Shown here in pieces: positions 24,249 through 32,900 of a DNA stretch of 64,000 bases (positions are counted from its first letter, which is position 1; the number at the start of each line of letters is the position of its first letter). The notes under the pieces are model-generated. The model searched no databases, was not told the origin of the DNA, and saw only the letters and a program-made list of their open reading frames with translations. A program made the position numbers and the translations under genes. Source of the stretch: Paraglaciecola mesophila (GTDB lineage Bacteria > Pseudomonadota > Gammaproteobacteria > Enterobacterales > Alteromonadaceae); NCBI RefSeq assembly GCF_009906955.1, contig NZ_CP047656.1:868001-932000 (forward strand), given 5' to 3'.

Positions 24249-25598
24249 ATGCAAAAGTTTAGTGCGTTATTGGCATCAGCGTATCAAAAGCTAGGTTTTA
24301 AACGCCTGTTTTGGCGCATTTTTATTTGTTTTTGGTTATCAAGTTTATTGGTGATGATTGCTACAGGCTTTGTAATCATTAGTAAGTATTCCTCTGAAGA
24401 CTACACCAAGCGCTATAACAATGATGTGCTCACACAGGCAGAGCGAATTGTATGGCGATACGAACAATCAGTCACCTCAGCAACTAACCGTTCAATCAAA
24501 TTAAAGAATTGGATCACAAAACGAGAAAATCGCCGAGGGCATTTACTGCCCATGCTGATAAAAGATGAAACAAACCAAGGCATTTATCAATATCGATTTA
24601 ACAAAGTAAAACCAAATGAACGCCTAGAGTATTCAGTATTAGGGCCTTCAGGGCGCTTCTATCAGGTCTTCAGTAAAAAACCGCAAGCACCCAGAATATA
24701 TACCCAGTTGATGTATCGTTTTCAATCTTTGCAGTTTGTGTTTATTTTTTTCGCCTCGGCTTTGGTCAGCGCGCTACTCAGTTGGAGCATCACACGACCT
24801 CTAAATGCCCTAGGTTCATTTAGCCGCCGTTATGCCAATGAACAAGAAGTGCCACCTCTGCCCAGAACACTGCTGACCCGCGGAGACGAATTGTCTGATC
24901 TAGCCTCTGATATCGAGTTTATGGTCAACAAAACTCACGCTGCCGCTAGTGCGCAGCAGCAATTATTGCACGACGTTTCCCATGAATTACGGGCCCCATT
25001 GGCACGCTTGCAAGTATCAGCGGCTTTAATTGAGCAAAAAACACCTGACAACCGTCACGTAAAACAGATCCACAGCGACTGTTTACGCATCGATCAGCTT
25101 ATCCAACAAATACTGGATTATTCAAAATTAGAGCAAAGCAACCCAAGCCCTGAACCGTGCGATATTGACGCTCTATGCAACCAAGTGATTGATAATATGG
25201 CGGTTACCTACCCCGCTGTGCCAGTAGAATATCGCCCAGACAGCAAAGCACAGATAATGGGCTTTGCTGAAGCTTTGCTACAAGCACTAGACAACATTAT
25301 TGGCAATGCATGTAAGTATTCTTCAAGCGGCGATTTGGTGCAAATAACGACGTTGGATCGCCCGACTAGCGTACTTATTACCGTTCGCGATCATGGGCCA
25401 GGCGTAGACGAACAGGAAATGTCTAAGTTACTCCAGCCCTTTTATCGAGCCGGTAATAAGATGCATACCAATGGGTTTGGTTTAGGATTAAGCATCGCCC
25501 TTAAAGCCATTCACAAGCATAAAGGCGAATTGCGTATGTCTACCCCAGATGATGGCGGGCTTAGTGTAGAGCTTATTCTACCGAAGGTCGTCATCTAA
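24249..25598 (+). CDS. cpxA: Envelope-stress sensor histidine kinase, CpxA-like
   Basis: 449 residues. TM1 lies near residues 18-45, a periplasmic domain runs to about 155, TM2 to about 180, and a HAMP domain follows with SITRPLNALGSFSRRYA. The phospho-acceptor His sits in LLHDVSHELRAPLARLQVS. The HATPase domain has NIIGNACKYSSSG, VRDHGPGVDEQ and GFGLGLSIALKAI. CpxA kinases sense misfolded periplasmic proteins and phosphorylate CpxR. It follows cpxR with a two-base gap. The gene ends convergent with the ferredoxin-reductase gene. Confidence 0.9.
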   Translation: MQKFSALLASAYQKLGFKRLFWRIFICFWLSSLLVMIATGFVIISKYSSEDYTKRYNNDVLTQAERIVWRYEQSVTSATNRSIKLKNWITKRENRRGHLLPMLIKDETNQGIYQYRFNKVKPNERLEYSVLGPSGRFYQVFSKKPQAPRIYTQLMYRFQSLQFVFIFFASALVSALLSWSITRPLNALGSFSRRYANEQEVPPLPRTLLTRGDELSDLASDIEFMVNKTHAAASAQQQLLHDVSHELRAPLARLQVSAALIEQKTPDNRHVKQIHSDCLRIDQLIQQILDYSKLEQSNPSPEPCDIDALCNQVIDNMAVTYPAVPVEYRPDSKAQIMGFAEALLQALDNIIGNACKYSSSGDLVQITTLDRPTSVLITVRDHGPGVDEQEMSKLLQPFYRAGNKMHTNGFGLGLSIALKAIHKHKGELRMSTPDDGGLSVELILPKVVI

Positions 25599-25710
25599 TC
25601 TATTCACAAAAGCGAAGTTAATGCGGGCAAGGTGCTCTGCCATGAGAATCTGAGCGTGTTTCGATTTCAGTTCTGACCATGCTTTGCCGCAGCGGTAGAT
25701 TTCCCCACGC

Positions 25711-26964
25711 TCAAATCTGTACAAGTAACGCGCTATTTAAAGCCAGTGAACTGTCTTGTAGTTTGTCAATGTCTACACGTTGGCGCTGGGCAATAAGCTT
25801 TGTGCCTAGCACATACGCTTTAGCGTGATTTACCGCATCGACGGATAGAAGTTCATCATCGTTAAAATACCAAACAGAAAAGCTCTCAGGATTAACGCGT
25901 TCGTGACGCACGACCACCTTGTTATAGCCTTGCGATAACCCTACCATTTGCAATTTCACCGCATATTGATCTGACCAAAACCAAGGTATCGCATTCATTT
26001 TTGGCGTTTTAGCACATATTACGGCTGCAACCACTTTGGCTTGCTCAAGGGCGTTTTGCACTGACTCTAAGCGCAGCCAACGCTGATAATGGGTATTGAA
26101 CTGTGCACAACAATCGCCAATAGCATAAATACTGTCATCACTGGTTTGGTTATTGCCATCGACTGCTATGCCATTGTCAAGTTTCAGCCCTGCCTTTTCA
26201 GCTAAATGAGTATTAACGCGCACTCCAACACCCACCACTATGATGTCCGCTGGATATTGGCTGCCATCACTACAACAAACCAGATTTTCGTTGTTATGGG
26301 TCTGTATTTCGCTGACGTTTTTAGCATTGAAAACGGCAACACCATTTTCCTGATGCAAGCGATAAAAGTAGTCAGACATATCGGGTGCAGTCACTCTGGC
26401 AAGCAAACGAGATTCGCGCTCTAGCACGGTCACCTTTGCGCCGCACAGTTGTAGTGACGCCGCAGCCTCAAGGCCAACATACCCGCCCCCAATCACCACC
26501 ACGCGTTTTTTTTCACACGCATTAAATGCCTCAGCGATAGCCTGCGCATCTTCAGCAGTGCGAAGCGTGTACAAATGTGCAGCACTGTCTACTCCCGAGA
26601 TAGGTGGAATAATCGGCTGCGCGCCAGTAGCAAGTACGAGTTGTGTATAAACGTGAGACGTACCATCATCAAGTGTCACGCTTTTTTCACTGGGGTTTAC
26701 GTCTACCACGGTTACGCCCAACTGTAAGTCTATGTCTGCTTTTTCATAGGCTTGAAGCGGTTTCAGCAATTGGCCCGCAGGTTGATCACTAATAAGATGC
26801 TTTTTTGATAGTGGGGGCCGGTGATAAGGCACTCGCTTGTCAGTATCCAGTAACTGAATGCGACCTGAGTATCCTTCTTTGCGTAATGCAAAAGCTAAGT
26901 TCACCCCGCCATGACTGGCACCAACAATAATACAAGTCTCTTTGGGAGGCTGAGCGTTCATCAT
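25711..26964 (-). CDS. FAD-dependent ferredoxin reductase of a P450 system
   Basis: 417 residues in the putidaredoxin/rhodocoxin reductase family. It passes electrons from NAD(P)H through FAD to the [2Fe-2S] ferredoxin encoded 35 bases upstream. Seen: the N-terminal dinucleotide fold VGASHGGVNLAFALRKEGY, the family signature PYHRPPLSKKHL, the ATGAQP motif, the second Rossmann fold VVIGGGYVGLEAAASL, and the FAD-binding SIYAIGDCC near residue 280. It is the last gene of the minus-strand P450-ferredoxin-reductase set. Confidence 0.92.
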   Translation of the reverse strand: MMNAQPPKETCIIVGASHGGVNLAFALRKEGYSGRIQLLDTDKRVPYHRPPLSKKHLISDQPAGQLLKPLQAYEKADIDLQLGVTVVDVNPSEKSVTLDDGTSHVYTQLVLATGAQPIIPPISGVDSAAHLYTLRTAEDAQAIAEAFNACEKKRVVVIGGGYVGLEAAASLQLCGAKVTVLERESRLLARVTAPDMSDYFYRLHQENGVAVFNAKNVSEIQTHNNENLVCCSDGSQYPADIIVVGVGVRVNTHLAEKAGLKLDNGIAVDGNNQTSDDSIYAIGDCCAQFNTHYQRWLRLESVQNALEQAKVVAAVICAKTPKMNAIPWFWSDQYAVKLQMVGLSQGYNKVVVRHERVNPESFSVWYFNDDELLSVDAVNHAKAYVLGTKLIAQRQRVDIDKLQDSSLALNSALLVQI

Positions 26965-26999
26965 GGTTAATTACCTATTCACTGAGTTATTTAGGCTGA

Positions 27000-27308
27000 C
27001 TAACCAGCTACGGTGAGTACCAGCCCATCTAGTTCTGGGGTGATATCAATCTGACAACATAACCGGCTATATTCATCGGCGTCATCGTCAAGCTCAAGCA
27101 TGTCTTTTTCGATTTCACTGGCTTCACCAACCAAAGAAAATTGCTCTTTTGCCACATGTACGTGGCAGGTAGCACAGGAGCACACTCCGCCGCAATCACC
27201 ATCAATACCCGCTACGTTATTTTCTACAGCAAGCGCCATTACCGAGCCTGATTCGCCGTGTACCGTGACGGGGATATTGCCTTGCGTAATAAAAGTAATA
27301 TTTGCCAT
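27000..27308 (-). CDS. Adrenodoxin/putidaredoxin-type [2Fe-2S] ferredoxin
   Basis: 102 residues. The cluster ligands are Cys39, Cys45, Cys48 (in DCGGVCSCATCHVHV, the C-x5-C-x2-C pattern) and Cys85 in RLCCQIDI. Extra Cys43 and Cys84 are next to ligands. The acidic helix EIEKDMLELDDDADEY is the docking region for the P450 and the reductase. It shuttles electrons between the flanking gene products. The gene sits 68 bases after the P450 gene and 35 bases before the reductase gene. Confidence 0.93.
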   Translation of the reverse strand: MANITFITQGNIPVTVHGESGSVMALAVENNVAGIDGDCGGVCSCATCHVHVAKEQFSLVGEASEIEKDMLELDDDADEYSRLCCQIDITPELDGLVLTVAG

Positions 27309-27376
27309 GTTTTTGGTCCTCTACGTTAATTTGCGCTCGGTTAGTTCAATAACACCGATGCGCCCTATCTTGTCAG

Positions 27377-28540
27377 TTAGCACGATCGCGGGTGAAATTT
27401 AACATTCAGTCGATGAAAACCGACTTTACGTTCAAATTCGCCCAACTGTTCTATGTTCTCTTCAAAATCAACTATGTCGATTGAACCCACCTTGTCTATC
27501 AAGGTTTCGATTAACACGCGCATAATTTGCCGAGCATGTGTGGCCCCTAGACAATTGTGATGGCTAAAACCAAAGCTCACATGGGGATTGAGTTTGCGGT
27601 CCAGAATGATCTCTTCGGGCGATTCAAACACATTTGCATCGCGATTCGCAGACGCCCAGCAAAGAGAGACGCGCGAATCTGCTTTGATTGCGTGTTCGCA
27701 CACTGCGCTGTCCTCGGTAGCCACTCTGCCCATTTGTGTTAATGGCGCAAAATAGCGAATGAGTTCCTCAATTGCGCGGCCGATAATGGCAGGCTCATTT
27801 CGTAAACGAGTCAGTGATTCAGGATGCTCAGCAAAATAACTGATTGTGTTGGTCACCGCATTAATGACCGTATCTCGCCCACCAGCGAACGTTAAAATCA
27901 TAATTCCTTTAATTTCTTCATGAGTGAGCTTTTTCCCATCCACCTCCGCTGCCAACAATACTGAGTACAAGTCACCCTCAAGGTCAGCACGAGAGGCGTT
28001 AATCTTTTCATCAATGTAATCGTATAAAAGCCCTGCTTTGTCTTTGTCTAACGGGTCATCTTCACTGCGAAATACATGAGTGCCCCAACCGATCCAGATA
28101 TCGGCCTCGCTGGCATTGGTGTTAAGCAATAACGTCAATGCACGCGATTGCAAACACAAAGAGAACGCTTCTACTACCTCGATGACACCTTTACTTAAAA
28201 CGTCATCCACTAGCGTGTTAACCTGTTGACTTAATTGAGCGCGATATTTATCACCCAACGGGCGTTTAAACCAAGGGTCAAGCAATGCGCGAAACGAGCC
28301 GTGCATGGGAGGGTCGACTTCAAATGGTATTTGTCGTGTATCTCGAATATTGACCTCAGAAGGGATCACGATGCGACCGGGGGCCGCGCCAGATTGATAC
28401 GTCTTCCAGTTATGCGCAGCTTTGCGAACGTCCTTTAGGCGCAAAATCATGGTCACGGGATCGTCTTGATCGTTCATGTGCGCACAGCCATTGGCCTCAC
28501 GGGCATCAGTAAACGGATCAGGAGATTGGTATTTTTTCAT
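27377..28540 (-). CDS. Cytochrome P450 monooxygenase
   Basis: 387 residues, soluble bacterial class I P450. The haem-binding loop is VSFGFSHHNCLGATHAR, with the cysteine as thiolate ligand. The oxygen-activation helix has AGGRDT, the K helix has EELIRY, and the substrate-side region has IPFEVDPPMHGSFRAL. The start at ATG 28540 has GAGG six bases upstream; the longer frame starts with TTG. With its own ferredoxin, reductase, AraC regulator, Zn alcohol dehydrogenase and esterase nearby, it resembles the CYP236-type P450 systems that O-demethylate 6-O-methyl-galactose from red algae, releasing formaldehyde. The family assignment is inferred, not proven; terpene or aromatic hydroxylation is an alternative. 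Confidence 0.9.
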   Translation of the reverse strand: MKKYQSPDPFTDAREANGCAHMNDQDDPVTMILRLKDVRKAAHNWKTYQSGAAPGRIVIPSEVNIRDTRQIPFEVDPPMHGSFRALLDPWFKRPLGDKYRAQLSQQVNTLVDDVLSKGVIEVVEAFSLCLQSRALTLLLNTNASEADIWIGWGTHVFRSEDDPLDKDKAGLLYDYIDEKINASRADLEGDLYSVLLAAEVDGKKLTHEEIKGIMILTFAGGRDTVINAVTNTISYFAEHPESLTRLRNEPAIIGRAIEELIRYFAPLTQMGRVATEDSAVCEHAIKADSRVSLCWASANRDANVFESPEEIILDRKLNPHVSFGFSHHNCLGATHARQIMRVLIETLIDKVGSIDIVDFEENIEQLGEFERKVGFHRLNVKFHPRSC

Positions 28541-28760
28541 TCTTCGCCTCAAATAAGCTATTGAGTTGATAACAACTACTTAACATCTTGAGAGCTATTT
28601 TAAGTGCCAAAACATGAGATAAATACCGACATTCAAACTAAAAGTGTCATATTTCAGCCATCATTTTTTAGAAAATTGTCAAATTTAACGATATTTATCA
28701 TAAAAACATCACACCAACACAATGGTAAGCATGCAAAAGAATACGAAGTGATAAAACCGC

Positions 28761-29645
28761 TTATATACCGTCTCTGGTTTCGGCATTTTGTGCCCGGCGG
28801 TGTAGATCACTGCGATATTGATACGGTGTGACGCCATAGTATTTTTTAAAATGCGCGATAAAATGTGACGGGCTCGAAAATGCCATTTCATAGCTGATTT
28901 GAGTGACTGAATATTTGCTCTGGCTCAACATTCGCGCCCCGTGATACAGCTTGTGCTGCAAAATATAATTAGCATAAGTGTGACGGAACACACGCTTAAA
29001 CAAACGGGAAAAATGAGAAGTGGATAAATGACATTTTTCGGCAGCCTCTGCCACTGACAAATTAACGTATTCATCGTGTTTAAATAGTTTTATCACCGGC
29101 ATTAAGCGTGAATAACCTTGCACATGACGTAAGGTATGCTCGGTATTTTGTTCAACTTGTTGCGCTTGATCTGCTATCCACAGCAATAGCAAATTCAACA
29201 AGGCCAAGCTTTTTTCACTGCGTGGTTGATGCTCGAAACAGTCTAATAACCAGCGACATTGCTGTTGAATAACAGCGATATTCTGACTGTTCATGCGCAA
29301 ATGCATCCCTCGATTAAACAAAGGTTTGATTGACTGAAATTGCGTTAACTCAAGAATGTCAGGCACAAATTGAATCAAGTACCAAGACTTTGCCTTAGGG
29401 CTTATTTCGTAGTTGTGCACTTCTAATGCAGGCGTCAGCACAATGTCGTTATTAACTAAAACAGAATCCCCTTGACTGGAAAAATAACTACCTTCGATAT
29501 CTTCAAAGATAATCAGTTCATGCACCTCATGGAAATGCATTAAACAAGAGTACGGTTCCTCGTCTTGGTAGCTGATTTTTTGAATATCAAACAAGTACTC
29601 TTTTGCGATACACAAAGGCTCACAGTATATATTTTGCTGCTTCAT
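28761..29645 (-). CDS. AraC-family transcriptional regulator
   Basis: 294 residues from ATG 29645 (GAGGGG six bases upstream). The N-terminal half is a cupin-like ligand-binding domain (MHFHEVHELIIFEDIEGSYF, then LTPALEVHNYEI). The C-terminal half carries two helix-turn-helix motifs: LSVAEAAEKCHLSTSHFSRL and VTQISYEMAFSSPSHFIAHF, followed by KYYGVTPYQYR. It is located upstream of and in line with the P450 operon and diverges from the alcohol dehydrogenase gene, so it probably controls both arms (inference from position). The 220 bases to the P450 start hold no gene and should contain the operon promoter. Confidence 0.9.
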   Translation of the reverse strand: MKQQNIYCEPLCIAKEYLFDIQKISYQDEEPYSCLMHFHEVHELIIFEDIEGSYFSSQGDSVLVNNDIVLTPALEVHNYEISPKAKSWYLIQFVPDILELTQFQSIKPLFNRGMHLRMNSQNIAVIQQQCRWLLDCFEHQPRSEKSLALLNLLLLWIADQAQQVEQNTEHTLRHVQGYSRLMPVIKLFKHDEYVNLSVAEAAEKCHLSTSHFSRLFKRVFRHTYANYILQHKLYHGARMLSQSKYSVTQISYEMAFSSPSHFIAHFKKYYGVTPYQYRSDLHRRAQNAETRDGI

Positions 29646-29797
29646 TCGCCCCTCATTGTTAACAGTACACAAAAACATGCACTAAATAGTCTACCCCTAT
29701 ATTTGATACTTTGTCACCGTAATCTGACATAACCCCTCGGTTAGCTGTGGTCTAATTCTGATACTTTTATAACGTTAGCTAATATTGAGATTGAAAT

Positions 29798-30916
29798 ATG
29801 ACATACGCCCCACGCCAATCAAAAGCCATCGTTTCCAATGGAAAAGGTCAATATGAACAAGTTACGCTAACCGTAATGCCACCCCTAGAAGGCGAAGTGC
29901 GGGTTAAGATTCTGGCATCCGGCTTATGCCATACTGACTGGGACTCTATCCAAAATTGGGACAAAACTTTCGTAGTCGGTCACGAAGGTGCTGGTGTGAT
30001 TGACGCGGTTGGTGAAGGGGTACAGGGTTTAAGCATTGGCGATAAGGTGATCCTTAACTGGTCGATACCCTGTGGACACTGCTTCGCTTGTCAGCAAGGT
30101 AACGTACATATTTGTGAAAACCATTCCCCCGTTTGCGGCAACGGATTATGCGGTCACGCTCATGGGGGGGCCACGACGCAAAACGGACATCCTGTCGAAC
30201 GCTCGTTTCATTTGGGCACCTTGAGTGAATACACTGTGGTCAAAGCTGCAGCTATTGTTAAATTTGAGCATGATATTCCCTTCTCGTCCGCTTCAATCGT
30301 TGGTTGCGGCGTAATGACAGGCTATGGCTCTGTGGTCAATGCTGCTCAATTAAAAGCAGGGAGTACGGTGTGCGTTATCGGTTGTGGTGGTGTTGGTTTA
30401 AATGTTATTCAAGCCGCACGTATTTCAGGGGCGCGCAAAATTATCGCTATCGACATCAATGAAGAACGATTAGTTCAAGCCAAACAATTTGGCGCAACGC
30501 ATGGCCTGAAATCGATTCAAGGCGATGTGGATTTCTTACAAATGCGCGATTTGGTGCGGGAAATGACAGACGGTCGCGGGGCAGACTACGCCTTTGAGTG
30601 TACGGCGATCCCGGCGCTTGGGTCTGCGCCACTAGCGCTGATCCGCAATGCAGGCACTGCAGTACAAGTCAGCGGTATTGAACAGCGAATTGATTTTAAT
30701 TGTGAGCTTTTTGAATGGGATAAAATTTACCTTAATCCTTTGTACGGCAAATGTAACCCCCAGGTCGATTTTCCCGCGTTGCTTGATTTGTATGCCAGTG
30801 GGCAGCTCAAGCTTGACGAATTAGTCACAAAAACCTACTCACTGGACAACGTAGCAGAGGGATTCGATGATATGTTAAATGGCCGGATCGCCAAAGGTGT
30901 GGTTGTGTTTTCTTAG
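29798..30916 (+). CDS. Zinc-dependent alcohol dehydrogenase, class III-like
   Basis: 372 residues, the length of FrmA-type enzymes. Catalytic zinc ligands are in GLCHTDW and VGHEGAG; the structural zinc site is CGHCFACQQGNVHIC. The Rossmann motif is VCVIGCGGVGLNVIQAA, followed by the Asp of IIAIDINEE that selects NAD+. Class III enzymes oxidise S-hydroxymethyl-glutathione (formaldehyde adduct) or alcohols. Next to a P450 that may demethylate its substrate, formaldehyde or sugar-aldehyde removal is the likely role (inference). It diverges from the AraC gene across a 152-base promoter region. Confidence 0.88.
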   Translation: MTYAPRQSKAIVSNGKGQYEQVTLTVMPPLEGEVRVKILASGLCHTDWDSIQNWDKTFVVGHEGAGVIDAVGEGVQGLSIGDKVILNWSIPCGHCFACQQGNVHICENHSPVCGNGLCGHAHGGATTQNGHPVERSFHLGTLSEYTVVKAAAIVKFEHDIPFSSASIVGCGVMTGYGSVVNAAQLKAGSTVCVIGCGGVGLNVIQAARISGARKIIAIDINEERLVQAKQFGATHGLKSIQGDVDFLQMRDLVREMTDGRGADYAFECTAIPALGSAPLALIRNAGTAVQVSGIEQRIDFNCELFEWDKIYLNPLYGKCNPQVDFPALLDLYASGQLKLDELVTKTYSLDNVAEGFDDMLNGRIAKGVVVFS

Positions 30917-31038
30917 CCTTCGGAAGCAATGGGCTGCTTGTATGAACGCGCTCTAGCATTCATGCACTAACGTTTACTGAGGCCCTTTCTTGCTTACCTC
31001 TAGTTACGTGTTAATTATCACTTATTAAAGGAGCTGGC

Positions 31039-31875
31039 ATGCGTCTTTTACGGTTAGAAGTATCAGATCCACAATTTTCACCGGCACACACACGCTTTAT
31101 TACAATCCACTCTCGTTATTTAGGGGGTCGCCATGATGTCAGTGTATATAACGCAGACACCACACAGCGAGATATCCCCGTGGTGCTTTTGTTGCACGGC
31201 GTATACGGAAATCACTGGGTGTGGATGAACCTTGGCGGTGTGCATCAGGTTTACGAGCAACTACGCGCAAACGGTTTAGAAGAGTTTTTATTGGTGATGC
31301 CATCAGACGGTGGCGTGTTAGATGGCTCAGCCTACTTGCCGCTTGCCGATAAAGGCAACTATGAACAGTGGATCATGGATGATGTAATTCAGGCCATAAA
31401 AGAAGTGTATAGCGCACAGGTGACAGAAAAAAGTCGCTGGTATATCAGTGGATTATCCATGGGAGGTTTCGGAGCATTGCGCCTTGGAGCAAAGTTTCCT
31501 GAGCAATTCAGTGGAATATCAGCCCATTCGTCAATTACCCAGCTTGAGGACATGGCCCAATTTGTAGAAACCCCTATGTCATTTTATCGATGTGAGGAAC
31601 CTCGCGAAGCTGACCTATTACATTGGTTTGATCAAGCCACAGATACACGCCCTCCCCTACGCTTCGATTGTGGCAAGGATGATAGCTTAATCGACTCTAA
31701 TCGCTGGTTACATCAACAGCTTATTGTGCGAAATATTAGCCACGATTACCAAGAGTATGTAGGCACCCATGAATGGGCTTATTGGCATGAGCATATTGCT
31801 AAGAGTTTCAAATGGTTTTCAGCGATTGAAAAGCGCCATAAGTCAGCGCTTAATCACTCGTTCCAGCCGACTTAA
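31039..31875 (+). CDS. Alpha/beta-hydrolase esterase (antigen-85/esterase-D fold)
   Basis: 278 residues, no signal peptide. The nucleophile elbow is ISGLSMGGFGALRLG, the acid is likely in FDCGKDDSLID and the His in YVGTHEWAYWHEH; the oxyanion strand is VVLLLHGVYGNHWVW. The fold group includes S-formylglutathione hydrolases and carbohydrate esterases. Its position after the class III-like dehydrogenase suggests hydrolysis of a formyl thioester or of an ester substituent on the pathway substrate; sequence alone does not decide. The start has AAAGGAG seven bases upstream. Confidence 0.8.
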   Translation: MRLLRLEVSDPQFSPAHTRFITIHSRYLGGRHDVSVYNADTTQRDIPVVLLLHGVYGNHWVWMNLGGVHQVYEQLRANGLEEFLLVMPSDGGVLDGSAYLPLADKGNYEQWIMDDVIQAIKEVYSAQVTEKSRWYISGLSMGGFGALRLGAKFPEQFSGISAHSSITQLEDMAQFVETPMSFYRCEEPREADLLHWFDQATDTRPPLRFDCGKDDSLIDSNRWLHQQLIVRNISHDYQEYVGTHEWAYWHEHIAKSFKWFSAIEKRHKSALNHSFQPT

Positions 31876-31889
31876 GTAAACAAGCATGC

Positions 31890-32543
31890 CTATAGTAAGG
31901 TGTGTAAAAACCGCTCGGGTCTTGGCAGGTAATAGTTGTCATAATTTAAAGACATCACGACCTTGCTCGCGCGGCCAATAATTTCGTCTCGGGGAATTAA
32001 ACCAATGACCCGAGAATCTGCGCTATTGTCTCGGTTATCTCCCATGGCTAAATAGTAATCAGCGGGGATAGTCAGCGGTGCAAAACTAGATAGCCGAGAG
32101 CCGTTATTCGCCACGCGAATTCGGTGTTGCACACCCAGTAGATTTTCAGTTACTTCACTAAAATACTCTTTTGCAGCCTTGTTTTCATAACTCAACGGTT
32201 GTTGATTGATATATACCACGTTGTCAATCATCGCTATCGTATCACCAGGTATCCCTACGACCCGCTTTACCAAACGTTTATCTGCTGGTGCTGAGTCAAA
32301 CACGATAATGTCCCCACGTATTGGGTCGGCGAGTTTTAACAGGGAGTAATTCACGAACGGCGTACTGACATCATAGGCAAGCTTGTTGACCCAAATACGG
32401 TCTCCTTCGACGATAGTAGGTTGCATAGAGCCAGTGGGTACTTCGTTCCAATCCGCTATGGCGCTCCTAAAAACGCACATAAGCACAATAAATAACAGCA
32501 CAGATTTGTTATCTCTGTAGAGATTTATTAAATACAGTTTCAT
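31890..32543 (-). CDS. lepB: Signal peptidase I, accessory copy
   Basis: 217 residues. A single N-terminal membrane helix (NKSVLLFIVLMCVF) precedes the catalytic domain. The nucleophile Ser39 is in VPTGSMQPT and the general base Lys93 in LVKRVVGIPGD; MGDNRDNSADSR is the conserved box E. It cleaves signal peptides on the periplasmic face. The translation start ATG 32543 follows GAGGA by six bases; longer frames begin upstream. At about 217 residues with only one membrane helix it is smaller than housekeeping LepB (about 300 residues, two helices), so it is probably an additional copy. It has no lepA or rnc neighbour. Confidence 0.9.
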   Translation of the reverse strand: MKLYLINLYRDNKSVLLFIVLMCVFRSAIADWNEVPTGSMQPTIVEGDRIWVNKLAYDVSTPFVNYSLLKLADPIRGDIIVFDSAPADKRLVKRVVGIPGDTIAMIDNVVYINQQPLSYENKAAKEYFSEVTENLLGVQHRIRVANNGSRLSSFAPLTIPADYYLAMGDNRDNSADSRVIGLIPRDEIIGRASKVVMSLNYDNYYLPRPERFLHTLL

Positions 32544-32900
32544 GGCTATCCTCATTCTCACTTTTTTACAGGGACGTTGTTTAAGGGACGCTGGCTGCTG
32601 CCTAGCAGCAAGAGAAAACAATGTCATGCGAGCTATTAATATGGCAGCTAACCCACAACACATTGATGTCACTTTGTTACGAATGGTGTCAAGCAAGTGA
32701 TTTGCATCATAATATTAGCCTTCAGCCATAGATTCTAACTAACACAGTTCTCGTCACTGAGCGCTTTTGCTCCGACGCGCTTAGCCTCTCAACACATAAA
32801 AGCGAACATAAAACAGGCAATTACCTCTACCGATGTAAATTGACTCATGTAATAATTGTTTCAACTATAAAGCCATTGGCAACAGTAACGGAGACAACCT
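32544..32900. other. Divergent intergenic region, lepB / diguanylate cyclase
   Basis: About 357 bases between divergent starts, with promoter function expected in both directions. An upstream in-frame extension of lepB reaches 32696 but lacks membrane or catalytic features. No operator recognised. Confidence 0.4.

Noticed and set aside
25599..25710. GAGCGTG ... CACGCTC inverted repeat between cpxA and the ferredoxin reductase gene as a terminator
   Set aside because: The arms are only 7 bp with a loop of about 45 bases and no T tract, so terminator function is not supported.
25711..28540. Camphor-type or terpene catabolic operon
   Set aside because: The P450/ferredoxin/reductase trio fits many class I systems, but no terpene-specific downstream enzymes are present, so I did not name a substrate.
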